Source: Sycon ciliatum (lineage: Eukaryota; Porifera; Calcarea; Leucosolenida; Sycettidae). From it: 64,000 bases of DNA. The stretch is taken from contig NC_088655.1 of assembly GCF_964019385.1 (NCBI RefSeq), positions 79,501 through 143,500 on the forward strand. The letters are read 5' to 3'. Of the stretch, positions 30,397-41,984 are shown one piece after another. Made by a program: the position numbers and the translations under genes. Numbering within the stretch: position 1 is the stretch's first letter; each line of letters begins with the position of its first letter. The notes under the pieces were generated by a model, which saw only the letters and a list, made by a program, of their open reading frames with translations, searched no databases and was not told the DNA's origin.

Positions 30397-30690
30397 CTCC
30401 AACAACTGGTCCTAGTATACAGTCAGCCATTGCTCTATCCAGCTCATCTATCTATGTCAACTGGTCAATACTAACACAACAAGAACTCAATGGTGTTCTA
30501 CAAGGTTATCAGGTGCAATACATAGATACTGCTGGCCAGAACAAGTCGGTAGAAGTGAACGCTACAGTTACCTCAGCCGTTCTGACCAACCTCACTGCAT
30601 ACACAGTATACAACATCTCTGTGAAGGCTAGAACGGGGCCTGGGTATGGTCCATTTGGAGCAACAACACTACAAAGAAGTGGAGAAGATG
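30397..30690 (+). CDS. FN3 receptor exon E2
   Basis: Duplicate of E1: 294 nt, phase 1-1, acceptor TTTTCACTCCAG, donor GATG|GTGAGT. Differences seen are Asp to Asn in the SIYV-W segment and silent changes near the TAYTVYN strand. In frame with exon F downstream. Confidence 0.88.
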
Positions 30691-30793
30691 GTGAGTGTAA
30701 AGTGTTGCTGACGTTCTTTAAAGTATTTTGGAGTCTCTAGCAAAACATGCAGTGACATTGTCTATCGCAGCAGGTACACTCGAACGTCTCTTA

Positions 30794-31109
30794 GGGCGCG
30801 TTCAGACTACCGTGAACCCCGTCAAACCGTCAATGCCGATAAACCGTGAAGGACATTCACACTACCGATAACAAACTAACGTTAACCGTGAAGTTTTCAG
30901 CTCTCACCGCGGCACTGACAAGGGATTTTCCCTTTTTTTCCAGCGCGCATGCAGCCTGAGCACTTTTTTACTGCCGGTAAAAGTTTACTGCCGCAGCCGC
31001 CGTGGCAGTAAAACTTTCCCACCGGTAACGTGCCAGTAACGTCACGTGATCAAATCACCTTGGCGCCTTTCCCAATCGGTCACTTTTTATCCGTAGTCTG
31101 AACGCGCCC
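30794..31109. mobile_element. MITE with TTA target duplication (316 bp)
   Basis: Terminal inverted repeats GGGCGCGTTCAGACTAC with TTA on both sides (30791-30793, 31110-31112). The unit 1 site at 25651-25653 has one TTA and no insert. A 3-bp TTA duplication fits PIF/Harbinger-type elements. Confidence 0.9.
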
Positions 31110-31575
31110 TTATCCAGACACCTTGGCACTGGGCACTGCCCGTATCTCAGATTTGCCCGTATCTCAGATTTGCCCGTATCTCAGGGTAACTAATCTAATC
31201 ATGTATCATATTAATCATTTTTATCATTTTTTAAGTAAAAGTGGGGTGATTTCAAATGGTGAACGGTGCTATTCGGCCAATATGTTTGGTGGCTCGCCAA
31301 AATTCTTAAACTATCACCTAGCCGTTGGATAATTAATGTTAGCAGCTTGTGATTGCATTTTTCACCTGCCATTTTCTTGGAACCCCTGGCACTGTGTTGC
31401 TGAAGAGGTTAGCAGCTTGTGATTGGATTTCTCACTTGCTTTTATTTTTGAACCCCTGGCATGTGTTGCTGGAGAATTGTAACTTCTCATTCTCACACTT
31501 TGCCCGTGATCTTGCGCCCATGTTTTGTAGTATAAATCTGACGATCTCCACCTGATATCATCTTATTCAATATCA

Positions 31576-31619
31576 CCTTCGCTGATGAGCCTTATGAAGG
31601 CGAAACAGCTGTCAGGAGG
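31576..31619 (+). ncRNA. Hammerhead ribozyme motif, unit 2, stem I weakened
   Basis: Paralog of 26085-26128 with identical core, stem II and stem III, but a T to G change at 31581 removes the stem I pair next to the core. Confidence 0.65.
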
Positions 31620-32280
31620 AATTTCAGTATCTACCTGCAACCCTTCCTTGTATGGCTGTTGGTGTGTGTAATGGCGACCGAGGGTAGCAGTAAGTCGGCT
31701 GTGAGAGCGCATGGAGGAGAGGAGAGGAAGAGTTCTTGAAAAGTGGGGTGGCTTCATCACTTTTTGGTGAAGTTTCTTCGGCACATATTGCTCATGTTCA
31801 GGATAAACAAGAATCCACTGATGGAAATGTGTGTATTACACAGATTGACAGTGACCAATGAACACTTGCACATTCGGAAAAGTTCAAAAACCCTTAAATC
31901 GAAACAATTTTGCCATAGAATGTCAAGCTGAAGGTGCGCGACAGAAATGTCATACAGAGAAGGTCATGTGCGCAACGAATGGAGCAAAATGAATAGCATC
32001 GCATGCACGCGTCTCTTCTGCTTGCCAGATCGTGCTTCTCTTCTGTTTGTCAGAGATACGATCACGAAAGTCCTCGCTGGTCAGCCAATAACTCACGAGC
32101 CGCAGGCAGTGGATCTTTTCCGCTTCAGTCGCCAGTTGGAATCGAGTTCATAACTGAATTCATCCATCAATACCCGTATGCTAGGCCCAAGAGAGTCGCT
32201 GCCCACCTGAACTATGTTCATCTAGGGCTGAAACAGCCTCACCACGCATCATTAGCATCAGTCTCAATCGAGCCAGACAT

Positions 32281-33360
32281 AAATTTGTACCGATTGACAG
32301 GCTCACGGACGTTCGGCTTCTCTGGATCATGCAGCATGAAGGTGTTGACTTCACACACAGCAGTTGAGGTCTGGTGAGGCATGTTTCGTCACTGGTCGCG
32401 ATGGTCAGATTCAGTTCTGGTTCCCTCATAATCATTGGCCTGTCCCGCAGTAGAGCAGCACCAGTACATGGTGAAGGCTCGTGTTCTTGGTGTGGTCTCA
32501 ATTTTCCGGACTGGCCTGGCATTGGCCTTTTCCAATACAGTACTTGGAATGCCGGTACATTTGAGGTTTAAAAGTCATTGCCAGTGCCAATTTATTTATT
32601 TTAATTTTATTCCAAGCAATGCATGGCTGGAGTAGCCAATGACCACGTTGCGTGACTATTGCAGGGTTTTTATAGCCAACCAAGGCAATGTGTTCTTTAG
32701 CGAGGTGTTGGGCACTACTGATGGACAATGCAACCCACATAGGGCAACCAGAGAAAGGTATAAGCTTTGCGACAGTTGTGTACCTGAAATCCACTTCAAG
32801 CCCCCGAACTCTCCGGATTTAAAATACTTTGAGAATGCCGGTGTGGGCACTGCTCGACTGCTGCACCCTGACTGCTCAACGGACATGCGGCTTCAAGCAG
32901 CTGTTACTGCCGAGTTGGAATCATGCACACTAGAGGGTAATCAGCCATTCATAGATTCAATGGTGAACCCCCATCGCTGCAGATATTACTGCCGACGGAG
33001 GTCACACAAAACACTGACTGTCATGCAGTGTTCTTGCTTGAAAATAAACAACACCAAAGGAAATGTCATGTATTGTTCCTTGCATGCAGTGCAGGCAAAA
33101 CCCGATTCTGCTGCGTTCATTTCCCGCAAAATTTCGTTCATCGTCGATAGTATGCTTCATTTTGCCAGGGCCATGATCGATTGGATGAATCCCGAGCGAG
33201 TGCGCTCCGAGTTAGCGTTTTGCATACTACATACATCCTTGCTTCGTTCGATTGGGCAAGCGTTGCTCAGAGCACACCGCCTGCTCTCACGCAATCCAGA
33301 TTCACCAATCGATGACGACCCAAGCCGCTCGCTATTTTGCTACCTTTTGCTCCAATGAGA
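32281..33360 (+). pseudogene. Degenerate mariner/Tc1-type transposase remnant
   Basis: Multiply broken plus-strand coding. A MDNATHIG motif at about 32721 (second catalytic Asp) is followed about 31 codons later, across a frameshift, by FKPPNSPDLKYFE (third Asp in SPDL). This is close to the D34D spacing of mariner-type transposases. The open stretch after it reads as a decayed C-terminus. Some N-terminal sequence may lie in the preceding duplicated unit. Confidence 0.55.
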
Positions 33361-33802
33361 TGCTAAATTTGTATCACGTGTGGGAAAACTGACCGAAAGT
33401 GGGTCACGTATCGGGGAAATGAGCAAAAGTGAGTCATGTGTTGGCAAAATGTGCGAAAAATGCACATCTGAGTGTAAACCCTGCACTTCAGTCAACATGC
33501 CAGTATCTTACTCCGTTGTGCCAGCAAATTCTTCTTCAAATCTCTTCGATATTTTGCTACCAGATTTGCTAGCAAAATCGGGCTTTGCATACTGCAGTGT
33601 GTTATTATACGCAGATGTTTTGTTCGCACAAGTTTTGTTGTAGTGATATCTTAAAATCAATCATCAACCAGTACATGCGTGAGCAGAGGATGCACACTGG
33701 CAAATAGTGGCTGATAGAATCTATGCTGCACTCGAACACCAAAAGCTTGGGTCGGATTTCGGGTCCCATCACTATGTATTTGTTGATCACTGTTCAATGC
33801 AG
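33361..33802. other. Intron sequence, nothing recognised
   Basis: A few degenerate repeats of the theme GGGAAAACTGACCGAAAGT near 33380-33450; otherwise no feature was found before the next exon. Confidence 0.4.
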
Positions 33803-34093
33803 TACCATCCTCTGGGCCCAGAATACAGACCATAATGACTCTATCCAGCTCATCTATTTATGTCAACTGGTCAATACTAAAACAAGAACTGAATGGTGTT
33901 CTCCATGGCTATCAAGTCCAGGTCAAGGATATGAATGGTTTAATCAAAGTTGTGGACGTGAAATCCCCTGACACATCAGCTAATCTCACCAGTCTACTAC
34001 CCCACATGCAATATCAAATTTCAGTACGAGCTAAAACCGGTTTTGGTTATGGTCCGTATGGTGGAGGTGCAACACAGAAAACCGAAGAAGATG
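33803..34093 (+). CDS. FN3 receptor exon F
   Basis: FN3 domain in a 291-nt phase 1-1 exon: acceptor GTTCAATGCAG, donor GATG|GTGAGT. It reads VPSSGPRIQTIMTLSSSSIY, VNWSILKQELNGVLHGYQV, then MQYQISVRAKTGFGYGPYG. It shares the conserved first half with exons D and E but has a distinct second half. One codon shorter than D and E. Confidence 0.87.
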
Positions 34094-35018
34094 GTGAGTT
34101 GGCAAGTGACTCCATCTTTGTTTGCACTTATTGATGCTGGCATTGTTGACACAACGTGGAATATGTTTCAATCAAGTGTCTTTTGCAAATTTCCAGGCTG
34201 CCTGCTTTGCTTTTCATGTAACTGATTTACATGGTTGGAAAAGCACAGTGTCACTTGGTACCTTGGTACCAAGGTGTCACTTGCCACCTCCTTGTCGGTT
34301 TTGTACTAGATTGTGCACGTCTGACTGTTCAAAATCGATCGCATGACTTGTGCACACATTTTTCCATGTTACAATTTCTGCAGTATACTCAGTCATGAGT
34401 TGCTCTCTATGTGGGAGCTTGCGCTTTTCCTAAGTCTCAGTTGACTGACTCACGACTGCCATCCAGAGCACATGAGAAGTCCATCGAACCTTCAACTAGG
34501 CAAACCTGCGAGAAAGCACCGATCCCTGCTCAGTTCGCAATGTTTCCGGGAATTCACCCCTTTTCGTTTCAGCTTGAGTAAGCTCAGGAAGATTCAGTGC
34601 TGCGAAACTTTCCGATTTTTTAGGGCTATCCCTAAAACCAGTCCTAAAAGGATATTTCCGAAAAGCAGCCAATAATGTCAGTAGTCAGTACTTTCCTATG
34701 CAGAAGTCCTGTATTTTCACTTTTGAGCGGATCTGAACACACAAATCACTATAATTTTATACGTGCTTCTGAAAAGGCTAGTGCTGCTCTGTGAAGTGCA
34801 AAGCAATCACCCCTGGATGGCATGTACAATGGACAGTCATAGTACTTGAACAGAAACGACAAGCGTTCATGACAACTTCTGGGTGCCATGTTGGTTACCA
34901 TGGCAACGACACGATTTTTCTGCGTATTTTGGGCAATATTTTGGATTCTCTGAAAATTTGCTGTGAATGGTGTCAGATTTTGGGCGAAATTATTTGACAG
35001 CACTGAAGATTGTGCCTT

Positions 35019-35832
35019 AAGAGCACCACTATGGGTTGGTTCACATAAGCAAAATTGGCGCCACAAGACATCGCAAGACATCGGCGGTGAGCCAGCGCCC
35101 GATCCGTTGCGCATACGGTTCGAGTACCAAATCTACTACAAAGTAGTACAGAACGTGCCCAAATGCTTCGACAGGTTTGACAATTGAAGCATCAATTCTT
35201 TGTTTCTTCAGTAGTTCAAGGACTTTCAGTAATGGCCACTCAGTGCTACCTTTTACTGGAGATCATGAAACTACTTCTACACCTTTTATTGCAGTCTAAT
35301 AAGCGGTGGTGTCGAAATTATGCGTGCAAACGTTGATGAAGTCAAACGAACTTGTCTATGTATCCTTCGTATTTTTTATTTATTTCAATGGTATTTGTCT
35401 CATAAGTTGCACAACACTGAGTCAAGCAGATCATTCGAGAAGGACGAGTTGGTGTGCTGACTAAATTTGCCACCTTGAAACGACTACAGAAATGGCGAAC
35501 GGACCTCATCTTTAACTTCAATATAGGAAAATTTAGGATCAGTCTTGGTTTCAAATTTTGACAAAGTCTGGCTCCTGGCAGCCGGCGATCACCGGCACGA
35601 ATGGTTCACAAACCACTTTTGGTCAAAATTGTATGGGATCGGCGCCGGGGCAGATTGCAAGAGTTGGGCACTGTCCAAATTTGCCTGCGGTCCCTTGCGA
35701 TATTTTACCGTATGATTTTGTTACGACTGCACTGGTTCACATAATCGCAATGTGCCGGGAGAGGTTGCAAGACTCCCGATGACTCCCCGTGCGTACCGGC
35801 GATATGTGAACCAACCATTATATAGTGCTCTT
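35019..35832. mobile_element. Non-autonomous element with about 30-bp inverted termini
   Basis: Ends AAGAGCAC(CAC)TATGGGTTGG and, inverted, AAGAGCACTATATAATGG, both followed by GGTTGGTTCACATA. No coding frame of note. No convincing target duplication, so the borders and family are uncertain. Confidence 0.55.
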
Positions 35833-36151
35833 CAGGTACATACATCACCAGGGACACAAACTTACAGAGACGCTCTGTTTCTAGCGCGACAAACACCTCA
35901 TGAACACCAAATAGTAGCGTGAGTCACTGCCGCTCATAGAGGTGCTGAACAAACATGGCAGTGATGAAAGTCTCTGTGTTATCGTTTTCACTTGAGTAGT
36001 GAGCCAAGCTTGATTGTACGTCGCACCAAAGTCATTGGTCATAACATTTAGTTCAAAAATGTACAACTTATAATCATAGAAATAACTGTGTTAATATTGC
36101 AGCCACAGCAGAATGCCACTCCATGCTGTTGCCTTGCTGTGTGTTATTTAG

Positions 36152-36448
36152 TACCGGCTCAAGTAACTGGTGTAGATGTGAAGTTACAGTCCAGCACTGA
36201 CAGTATCACTGCTAATGTGTCTTGGTCACCTCTCACCAATATTCATGGCACAATCACTGCCTACATAGTCTACTACCAGGCAGTGAATGGCTTTAACTCC
36301 AAACAGCTCAGAACATCAGCCAATGTCTCAACAACACTTCTACGGAACCTGGCTGATAAACAAAACTATGAATTCACAGTTCAGGGCTTAACTAGCGCTG
36401 GTGCTGGAGCCAACAGCACCGTCGCAACGCGAACTGGCTTGCCAAAGA
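36152..36448 (+). CDS. FN3 receptor exon G
   Basis: FN3 domain in a 297-nt phase 1-1 exon: acceptor TGTTATTTAG, donor A|GTAAGT. It reads VPAQVTGVDVKLQSSTDSIT, ANVSWSPLTNIHGTITAY, then NYEFTVQGLTSAGAGANST. It belongs to a more divergent FN3 type than D, E and F. Sequons NVS and NST are present. Joins exon H in frame. Confidence 0.87.
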
Positions 36449-36558
36449 GTAAGTCATTATCTACATACAGCAAATAAAAGTACAATTTAGAGCGACAATG
36501 CCACATTTTGCTCAAACCTTCTCTGTGATTTTATTCTACTTGTAACTCTATTATATCT

Positions 36559-36760
36559 ATGATGAAGAAAGGAAAAGGACAAAATGTTACGAATTATGAA
36601 AAACTGTCCACCAACGTAACCAGATATTATACAGTCAGCGAGTGCGACAAAATGGCACAAAACTGACAAGGAGTGCTGAGACATTCGGCGGCCTGACACC
36701 TATGTTGGTGGACAGTTTGTCATAACTCGTGACATTTTGTCCTTTTCCTTTCTTCATCAT
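36559..36760. mobile_element. MITE, ACAGTCAG family (202 bp)
   Basis: Long inverted ends starting ATGATGAAGAAAGGAAAAG and continuing to the TGTCCACC segment. The interior carries GATATTATACAGTCAG and TGGCACAAAACTGAC, also found at about 21290-21370, 27000-27080, 41495-41785 and 44553-44640. Confidence 0.82.
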
Positions 36761-37081
36761 AATTATATTGGCTCACCATCCGAGTTCTACTATATCTGTT
36801 TGGCCACAGGCCTTCGTGAAATGAATATTTTCAACTCAGCTAGTCTTGCTATCATCCTGTGGCAGTCGATACCTTGTTGCCATGGGGACTAAGCTCGTGG
36901 ACATTTCTTTGCACTTGATAATAGGCAAACTTCAAGGGCCATAACAGAAACAATTTTGGCGTCCATTCCCTAAACCATTTCCACATTCTCTATGATTCTG
37001 AACTGCACCAGTGGTTCTATATTCCTGTTTTCTTTAATGTGCATGTGTTTTAAATCATTTTTTTCTTCTTGCCACTAACAG

Positions 37082-37242
37082 AAACTGGCAAAGTAACAAA
37101 TATAACTGTGAAGTTTCCAAACAGCAGCAGTGCTCAACTATCATGGACGGTATCATCAGTGCCTGATAACTACACTGTGTATGCTTACTATCAACCAATG
37201 TCCAGCAGTGGTGATGCTACTCTGGTTCCGTCTATAAAGCAG
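37082..37242 (+). CDS. FN3 receptor exon H (first half of a split FN3 domain)
   Basis: 161-nt exon, phase 1 in (ACTAACAG acceptor) and phase 0 out (AAGCAG|GTAATT). It reads TGKVTNITVKFPNSSSAQLS then WTVSSVPDNYTVYAYYQP, the A to C strands of an FN3 domain. It ends at PSIKQ and continues in exon I after a 7.1 kb intron. Sequons NIT and NYT are present. Confidence 0.85.
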
Positions 37243-37289
37243 GTAATTAGATCTAACTTGATCTTTGGTCTACTGGCTCGCTATTTCCC

Positions 37290-37622
37290 TGTCCTTCTCC
37301 TTTTTCCTCTCCCTCTCCCTCTCGCTCTCCCTCTCGCTCTCCCTCTCCCTCTCCCTCTCCTCTCCCTCTCCCTCTCCCTCTCCCTCTCCCTCTCCCTCTC
37401 CTTCTCCCTCTCCCTCTCCCTCTCCCTCTCCCTCTTCCTCTTCCTCTCCCTCTCCCTCTCCCTCTCCCTCTCCCTCTCCCTCTCCCTCTCTCTCCCTCAC
37501 CCTCTCCCTATCCCTCTCTCCACCTCCATCTCCATCTCCATCTCTCCATTATTCTCCTCCTCCCTCTCCCTCTCCTTCCCCATATTATTCCCACATCCCT
37601 CTCTCTCTCTTCCTCTTCTTCT
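37290..37622. repeat. Polypyrimidine (CTCCCT)n microsatellite
   Basis: More than 300 bp of CTCCCT-type repeat just after the exon H donor. Long Ser/Pro and Glu/Gly frames across it are composition artefacts. Confidence 0.95.
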
Positions 37623-37634
37623 TCTTATCAGAGA

Positions 37635-37793
37635 AGGTGACTGCCAGGAGCAGCTCCGGCGCCTAAAAGGCCTACAAATGCAAGGGGCCTGGACCAAATG
37701 GGCAGACACAATGTTTGAGGACATGACATGACGGAAACTCTTATACGAGGGCTATGGAAGGACGATATCGTTCCAAATGAAGGTGATACTTAA
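37635..37793 (+). pseudogene. LINE ORF2 C-terminal fragment, part 1
   Basis: Reads LRRLKGLQMQGAWTKW and then, with one stop, RKLLYEGYGRTISFQMKVIL: the region after the RT domain in many LINEs. It is cut off at TTAA (37790-37793) by the long-TIR element and resumes in frame at 40027. Confidence 0.7.
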
Positions 37794-40026
37794 GAGAGCA
37801 TGTCTGAGAATACCAAAGTATGTGTGCAAGTGGATCTCTCCGATTTCGCTCAAATTTGCAGGTAGGTTCCCTTTGGGGTGTGGATCGATTGTGCAAAGCC
37901 CTTGAAAAGTTTCTGAAGGGAACCTTGAAACTTGCATACCCCTCAAAAATGGCCGAAATATCACATTATTTATGGGTCTAGAAACGAGTCACGCCACAGC
38001 GTATACGAACAAGCTATGAACAAAACTCCATCAAGCCAACATTGCCTCACCTTAGAAGAGTTCCTGGAGCAGTACCGCTTAGCCACGCCAGCATCTCAGA
38101 AGACGAGGTCCATCACCCCCTGACGCCACAAATGATCGTCTTGAAAATAGCCAATTTACAAGCGCTGGCAAAACAGCCAGCTACGTCCTCAATCGGCCAG
38201 AACTATACACCGGCAGATAGTAGAACACCTCTTCTAGCACTGAGGACATGTCCCCCATCTTCCTTTTGGGGTTTTCTTCAAATATACTTTTTTGAATTTT
38301 TCCACTCGACAATGCTGAAATACGGCCAAAGTCATACCTGCGCAGGAAAGCTCGCCCCTCCGCGACGTCTCCTCAGCAATTTCTACTCCAACACTACTCC
38401 CAAGGCCGCAGAACAAAGTGTAGTGTTGACTCTGACAAGGAAAAGCAGCAGTGATCACTTGTCACTCCAAACGACAAGCTTATCCTTGCGCCACCAATAA
38501 TTTTTTGTGCGACTGTTGATGCAAAAGTGACTGAAGGCCTGAGCGCAGTTTTTGAATTTTATTGCAAGATGCACGGTGAAATCATGTGCCTTGTGACGCA
38601 AGAATGTCAAGTCGCGTGGCCCACGGCTCACGAAATTTCAGAGTGACCTTTGTCAAGTGCGCTTGTTACTCGCCTTGAACGCCCGTACCCCCGCGGCTGT
38701 GGCGTTGGTCTGGAAGTGATCACACTTGTGTTGTTACTGCGCTCAAGAACACGCTGACCGTGTTGTAGGCCTACGAACCGGGACTTTCCCTGACCATGTA
38801 GGTCGAAGACCAGTGAAATGATGATGAAATCACATTCTTTATGACGTAAGAAATCTCTCTTGCCGTTCACGCGACAAGTGCGTGCAGCCAGTGCTGCTCG
38901 CGTGCCAGTCAACACAAAGGGACCGAGCTAGCCGCTTTTGTCGAGCATCGACATGAAAACAAGGGACTTTTACTGTTGGACTATGTTCGGGATTGCAGGA
39001 GGTAAGTGTGAAAGACGAATAACTCTCCATGCTGTACGGGGCATATTTCAACGGCTTGCTGCCATTGCAAAACTCCTAGGACAGTTTGTGGGGGTTCTCA
39101 GCAGATCAAGCAGGAAATGCAGCTCATCTCACCTCTGCCATCATGGTCTGTTCGGAGTAGCGTTCCAGACACGTTCGCGATCGATGGCTGCGTATCGTGA
39201 TGCAGGAAGCGTCATCCTACGTCACAGAGCACGCGATCTCACAGTGCATCTTGCAATAAAAATTCAAAAACTGCGCTCAGGCCTTCAGTCACTTTTGCAT
39301 CAACAGTGGCACAAAAAATTATTGGTGGCGCAAGGATAAGCTTGTCGTTTGGAGTGACAAGTGATCACCGCTGCTTTTCCTTGTCAGAGTCAACACTACA
39401 CTTTGTTCTGCGGCCTTGGGAGTAGTGTTGGAGTAGAAATTGCTGAGGAGACGTCGCGGAGGGGCGAGCTTTCCTGCGCAGGTATGACTTTGGCCGTATT
39501 TCAGCATTGTCGAGTGGAAAAATTCAAAAAAGTATATTTGAAGAAAACCCCAAAAGGAAGATGGGGGACATGTCCTCAGTGCTAGAAGAGGTGTTCTACT
39601 ATCTGCCGGTGTATAGTTCTGGCCGATTGAGGACGTAGCTGGCTGTTTTGCCAGCGCTTGTAAATTGGCTATTTTCAAGACGATCATTTGTGGCGTCAGG
39701 GGTGATGGACCTCGTCTTCTGAGATGCTGGCGTGGCTAAGCGGTACTGCTCCAGGAACTCTTCTAAGGTGAGGCAATGTTGGCTTGATGGAGTTTTGTTC
39801 ATAGCTTGTTCGTATACGCTGTGGCGTGACTCGTTTCTAGACCCATAAATAATGTGATATTTCGGCCATTTTTGAGGGGTATGCAAGTTTCAAGGTTCCC
39901 TTCAGAAACTTTTTCAAGGGCTTTGCACAATCGATCCACACCCCAAAGGGAACCTACCTGCAAATTTTGAGCGAAATCGGAGAGATCCACTTGCACACAT
40001 ACTTTGGTATTCTCAGACATGCTCTC
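37794..40026. mobile_element. TTAA-flanked element with about 790-bp inverted arms
   Basis: Ends GAGAGCATGTCTGAGAA and its inverse, with TTAA on both sides (37790-37793, 40027-40030). Arms 37794-38580 and 39240-40026 are nearly identical in inverted orientation around a centre at 38910; the 660-bp middle shows weaker inverted similarity. Dropping the element and one TTAA rejoins the LINE frame as VILNTLPSPDN. No transposase was recognised in either arm. The TTAA site suggests piggyBac or Kolobok-type mobilisation. Confidence 0.85.
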
Positions 40027-40720
40027 TTAATACTCTGCCTTCGCCCGACAATCTGAGACGATGTGGCAACTCTGTTGTGGACCAGAGTTGCCCTCTTTGT
40101 CAGTGGACATCAACACTGAGGCACATTCTCACCGCCTGCCCTTCCTCACTCCATCAAGGAAGGTACACGTGGCGCCATGACAACGTCCTCAAACAAATCA
40201 GTAAATTCATGACAGAAGTAGTATCAGCAAAGCAAAAGTCGTCAAATACCGAGCAAACTCCCACTAATGGTACATACATTACCTTCTGTAAACCGGGTCA
40301 AAACATCCCCCGCCTTCGAGTTACCTCAGCGGAAAGATCTGAGCGATGGTTTTTTGTCGGGATCACATGATTGGCAACTTCTTTCAGATCTGGACGAGAA
40401 GCTAGTCTTCCCACTCTTTATTGCACCTACCACGTGTCGTCCAGACATAGTTCTCTTCTCGAAGAAATTGAGAAGGGTGCTTTGGCTGGAACTCGCGGTG
40501 TGTAGCGAAGACCGCATCCTCCAGTCCAGGCAGAAGAAGCTGTCACGGTATCGCCACCTCAAACAGGAGTGTATGAAGAATGGCTGGGAAGTCGAGGCCC
40601 TCACAGCGGAGGTGGGGGGCTAGAGGAGCCATTTCCAGCAGCCTGGACGGTTTGGCACGAGCATTGGGCTGCTGAAAGGAAAAAACCGGAGCCAGTCTAT
40701 CTGTAGATGCTTTCGCCGCA
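40027..40720 (+). pseudogene. LINE ORF2 C-terminal fragment, part 2
   Basis: Continues part 1: LNTLPSPDNLRRCGNSVVDQ, a C-X2-C finger with HILTACP (CPLCQW...TLRH), QGRYTWRHDNVL and, after a frameshift, FPLFIAPTTCRPDIVLFSKK and ELAVCSEDRIL. This is the conserved C-terminal Zn finger and terminal domain of a LINE ORF2. It stops near 40623 and its 3' end is interrupted by the MITE at 40735. Confidence 0.8.
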
Positions 40721-40734
40721 TATACTGTAATTTC

Positions 40735-40932
40735 ACAAATTTTCGGTGTACTTTTATTTTCGGTACTTTCGGTGCATCTGTTTCATACCTAAAATATCAA
40801 TACACCGAACAAACATTAACACACATAATCCAATAGGGAACTGCTTCTCTGCACCGAAAATTCTGTTCACCTAACCTAGCTTTTTGCTGTCATACCGAAA
40901 ATATTGAGCACCGAAAATTTCTGAAATTAGAG
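40735..40932. mobile_element. MITE with TA target duplication (198 bp)
   Basis: Imperfect inverted ends CTGTAATTTCACAAATTTTC and CTCTAATTTCAGAAATTTTC, with TA outside on both sides (40733-40734, 40933-40934), as for Tc1/mariner-type MITEs. Confidence 0.85.
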
Positions 40933-41278
40933 TAGCTACTTCGAAGTACTATTGCACAAAGCCACAACACTGCACGCTGCTAGTCGCTGTATGCATTCGC
41001 TGCACCTAGCTGCTGTTTAACTGCACGGCGCCACAACACAACTTCACTACAACAGTCTTGTCCACAACTTCACTTCAAGAGTCTCGTCCATATTGCACTA
41101 AGCTGAGTACTGGCTTGCTCCCGCTCTGAAGAGCTTTTTAGCCTTCACGGTTTTCGCTCAAACCCAGGCATTGTCCCACAGTGGCAGTCGCTTCTTTTTC
41201 TTTTTGTTTTCTTTTCTCCTTTTTACTTTCTCCGTCACTGCCTAAAAAACAATCGAGTTTTTTGGTGCGAATTACTTT

Positions 41279-41298
41279 CCTTCTCTCTCTCTCTCTCC

Positions 41299-41375
<77 letters not shown>

Positions 41376-41390
41376 CCTCTCTCAGTCCTT
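41279..41390. repeat. (CT)n microsatellite
   Basis: About 100 bp of nearly pure CT dinucleotide repeat; adjacent frames are artefacts. Confidence 0.95.
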
Positions 41391-41494
41391 CTCCCCCATC
41401 CTCCGTGCCACTTCTTACGAGTCTTATCTGATTCTGAGTGAACATATTTTATTTCCTTTTATATTTCTGAGGCTCGGATGTTGTGTTGATAATA

Positions 41495-41785
41495 AATGTA
41501 GAAAGGGAAAGGATATATGGATGTGAGTGAACTGGGAAGAGTAACTGTCCACCACTGTAACTAGATACTATAGTACTGTCAGAAGGTGCAAAAATCACGC
41601 TTCCCTACACTACGGAGATGTGTTGAAGCTAGGTGTCAGGACGTCGAATGTCTCAATACTCTGTCAGTTTTGTGCCTAGTTGTTGCACTTTCTGACTGTA
41701 TTAAAGTATCTACTTACAGTGTTGGACTGTTACTCTTCACAGTTACTCTTCACTTGTATCCATACGTCCTTTTCCTTTCTACATT
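41495..41785. mobile_element. MITE, ACAGTCAG family (291 bp)
   Basis: Inverted ends AATGTAGAAAGGGAAAGGA with the matching CCTTTCTACATT end. Shares GTAACTGTCCACCACTGTAA and the TACTGTCAG interior with the copies at 36559 and 44553. Confidence 0.8.
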
Positions 41786-41984
41786 ATATTCTCTTATCCT
41801 CACTAGTGTGGGATGCAGTGAGTAATGCGTCCCATCCGCCTGTGTGGATTCACAGGAAGCGTGAAATTTGAAGTCCAAGGAAAATGTGGAACGGTCTCCG
41901 CTGGGATAACAGCTACGTCCTAGCTTAGTGCAATCTTCCCGTTGTATTCTAGAACTCCATTTCCGTGGGCTTACTGGAGCAACT

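Larger units (their letters stand above)
26789..32280. repeat. Tandem duplication unit 2 carrying FN3 exons D2 and E2
   Basis: Direct copy of unit 1. Unit-2-specific events: LINE tail at 27993-28314, a deletion with 33-nt inverted filler at 28486-28518, LINE 3' end at 29755-30023, MITE at 30794-31109, and one extra 17-bp repeat near 31150. The end is placed where similarity to the sequence before 26788 fades. Confidence 0.9.

Noticed and set aside
37290-37622. Ser/Pro-rich and Glu/Gly-rich open frames over 130-220 residues
   Set aside because: They are produced by the CTCCCT repeat; no conservation or start context.
39319-39687. Two identical proteins of about 120-150 residues in opposite arms (38042-38500 and 39319-39687)
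   Set aside because: They are mirror copies within the inverted arms of a noncoding TTAA element and resemble no known protein.
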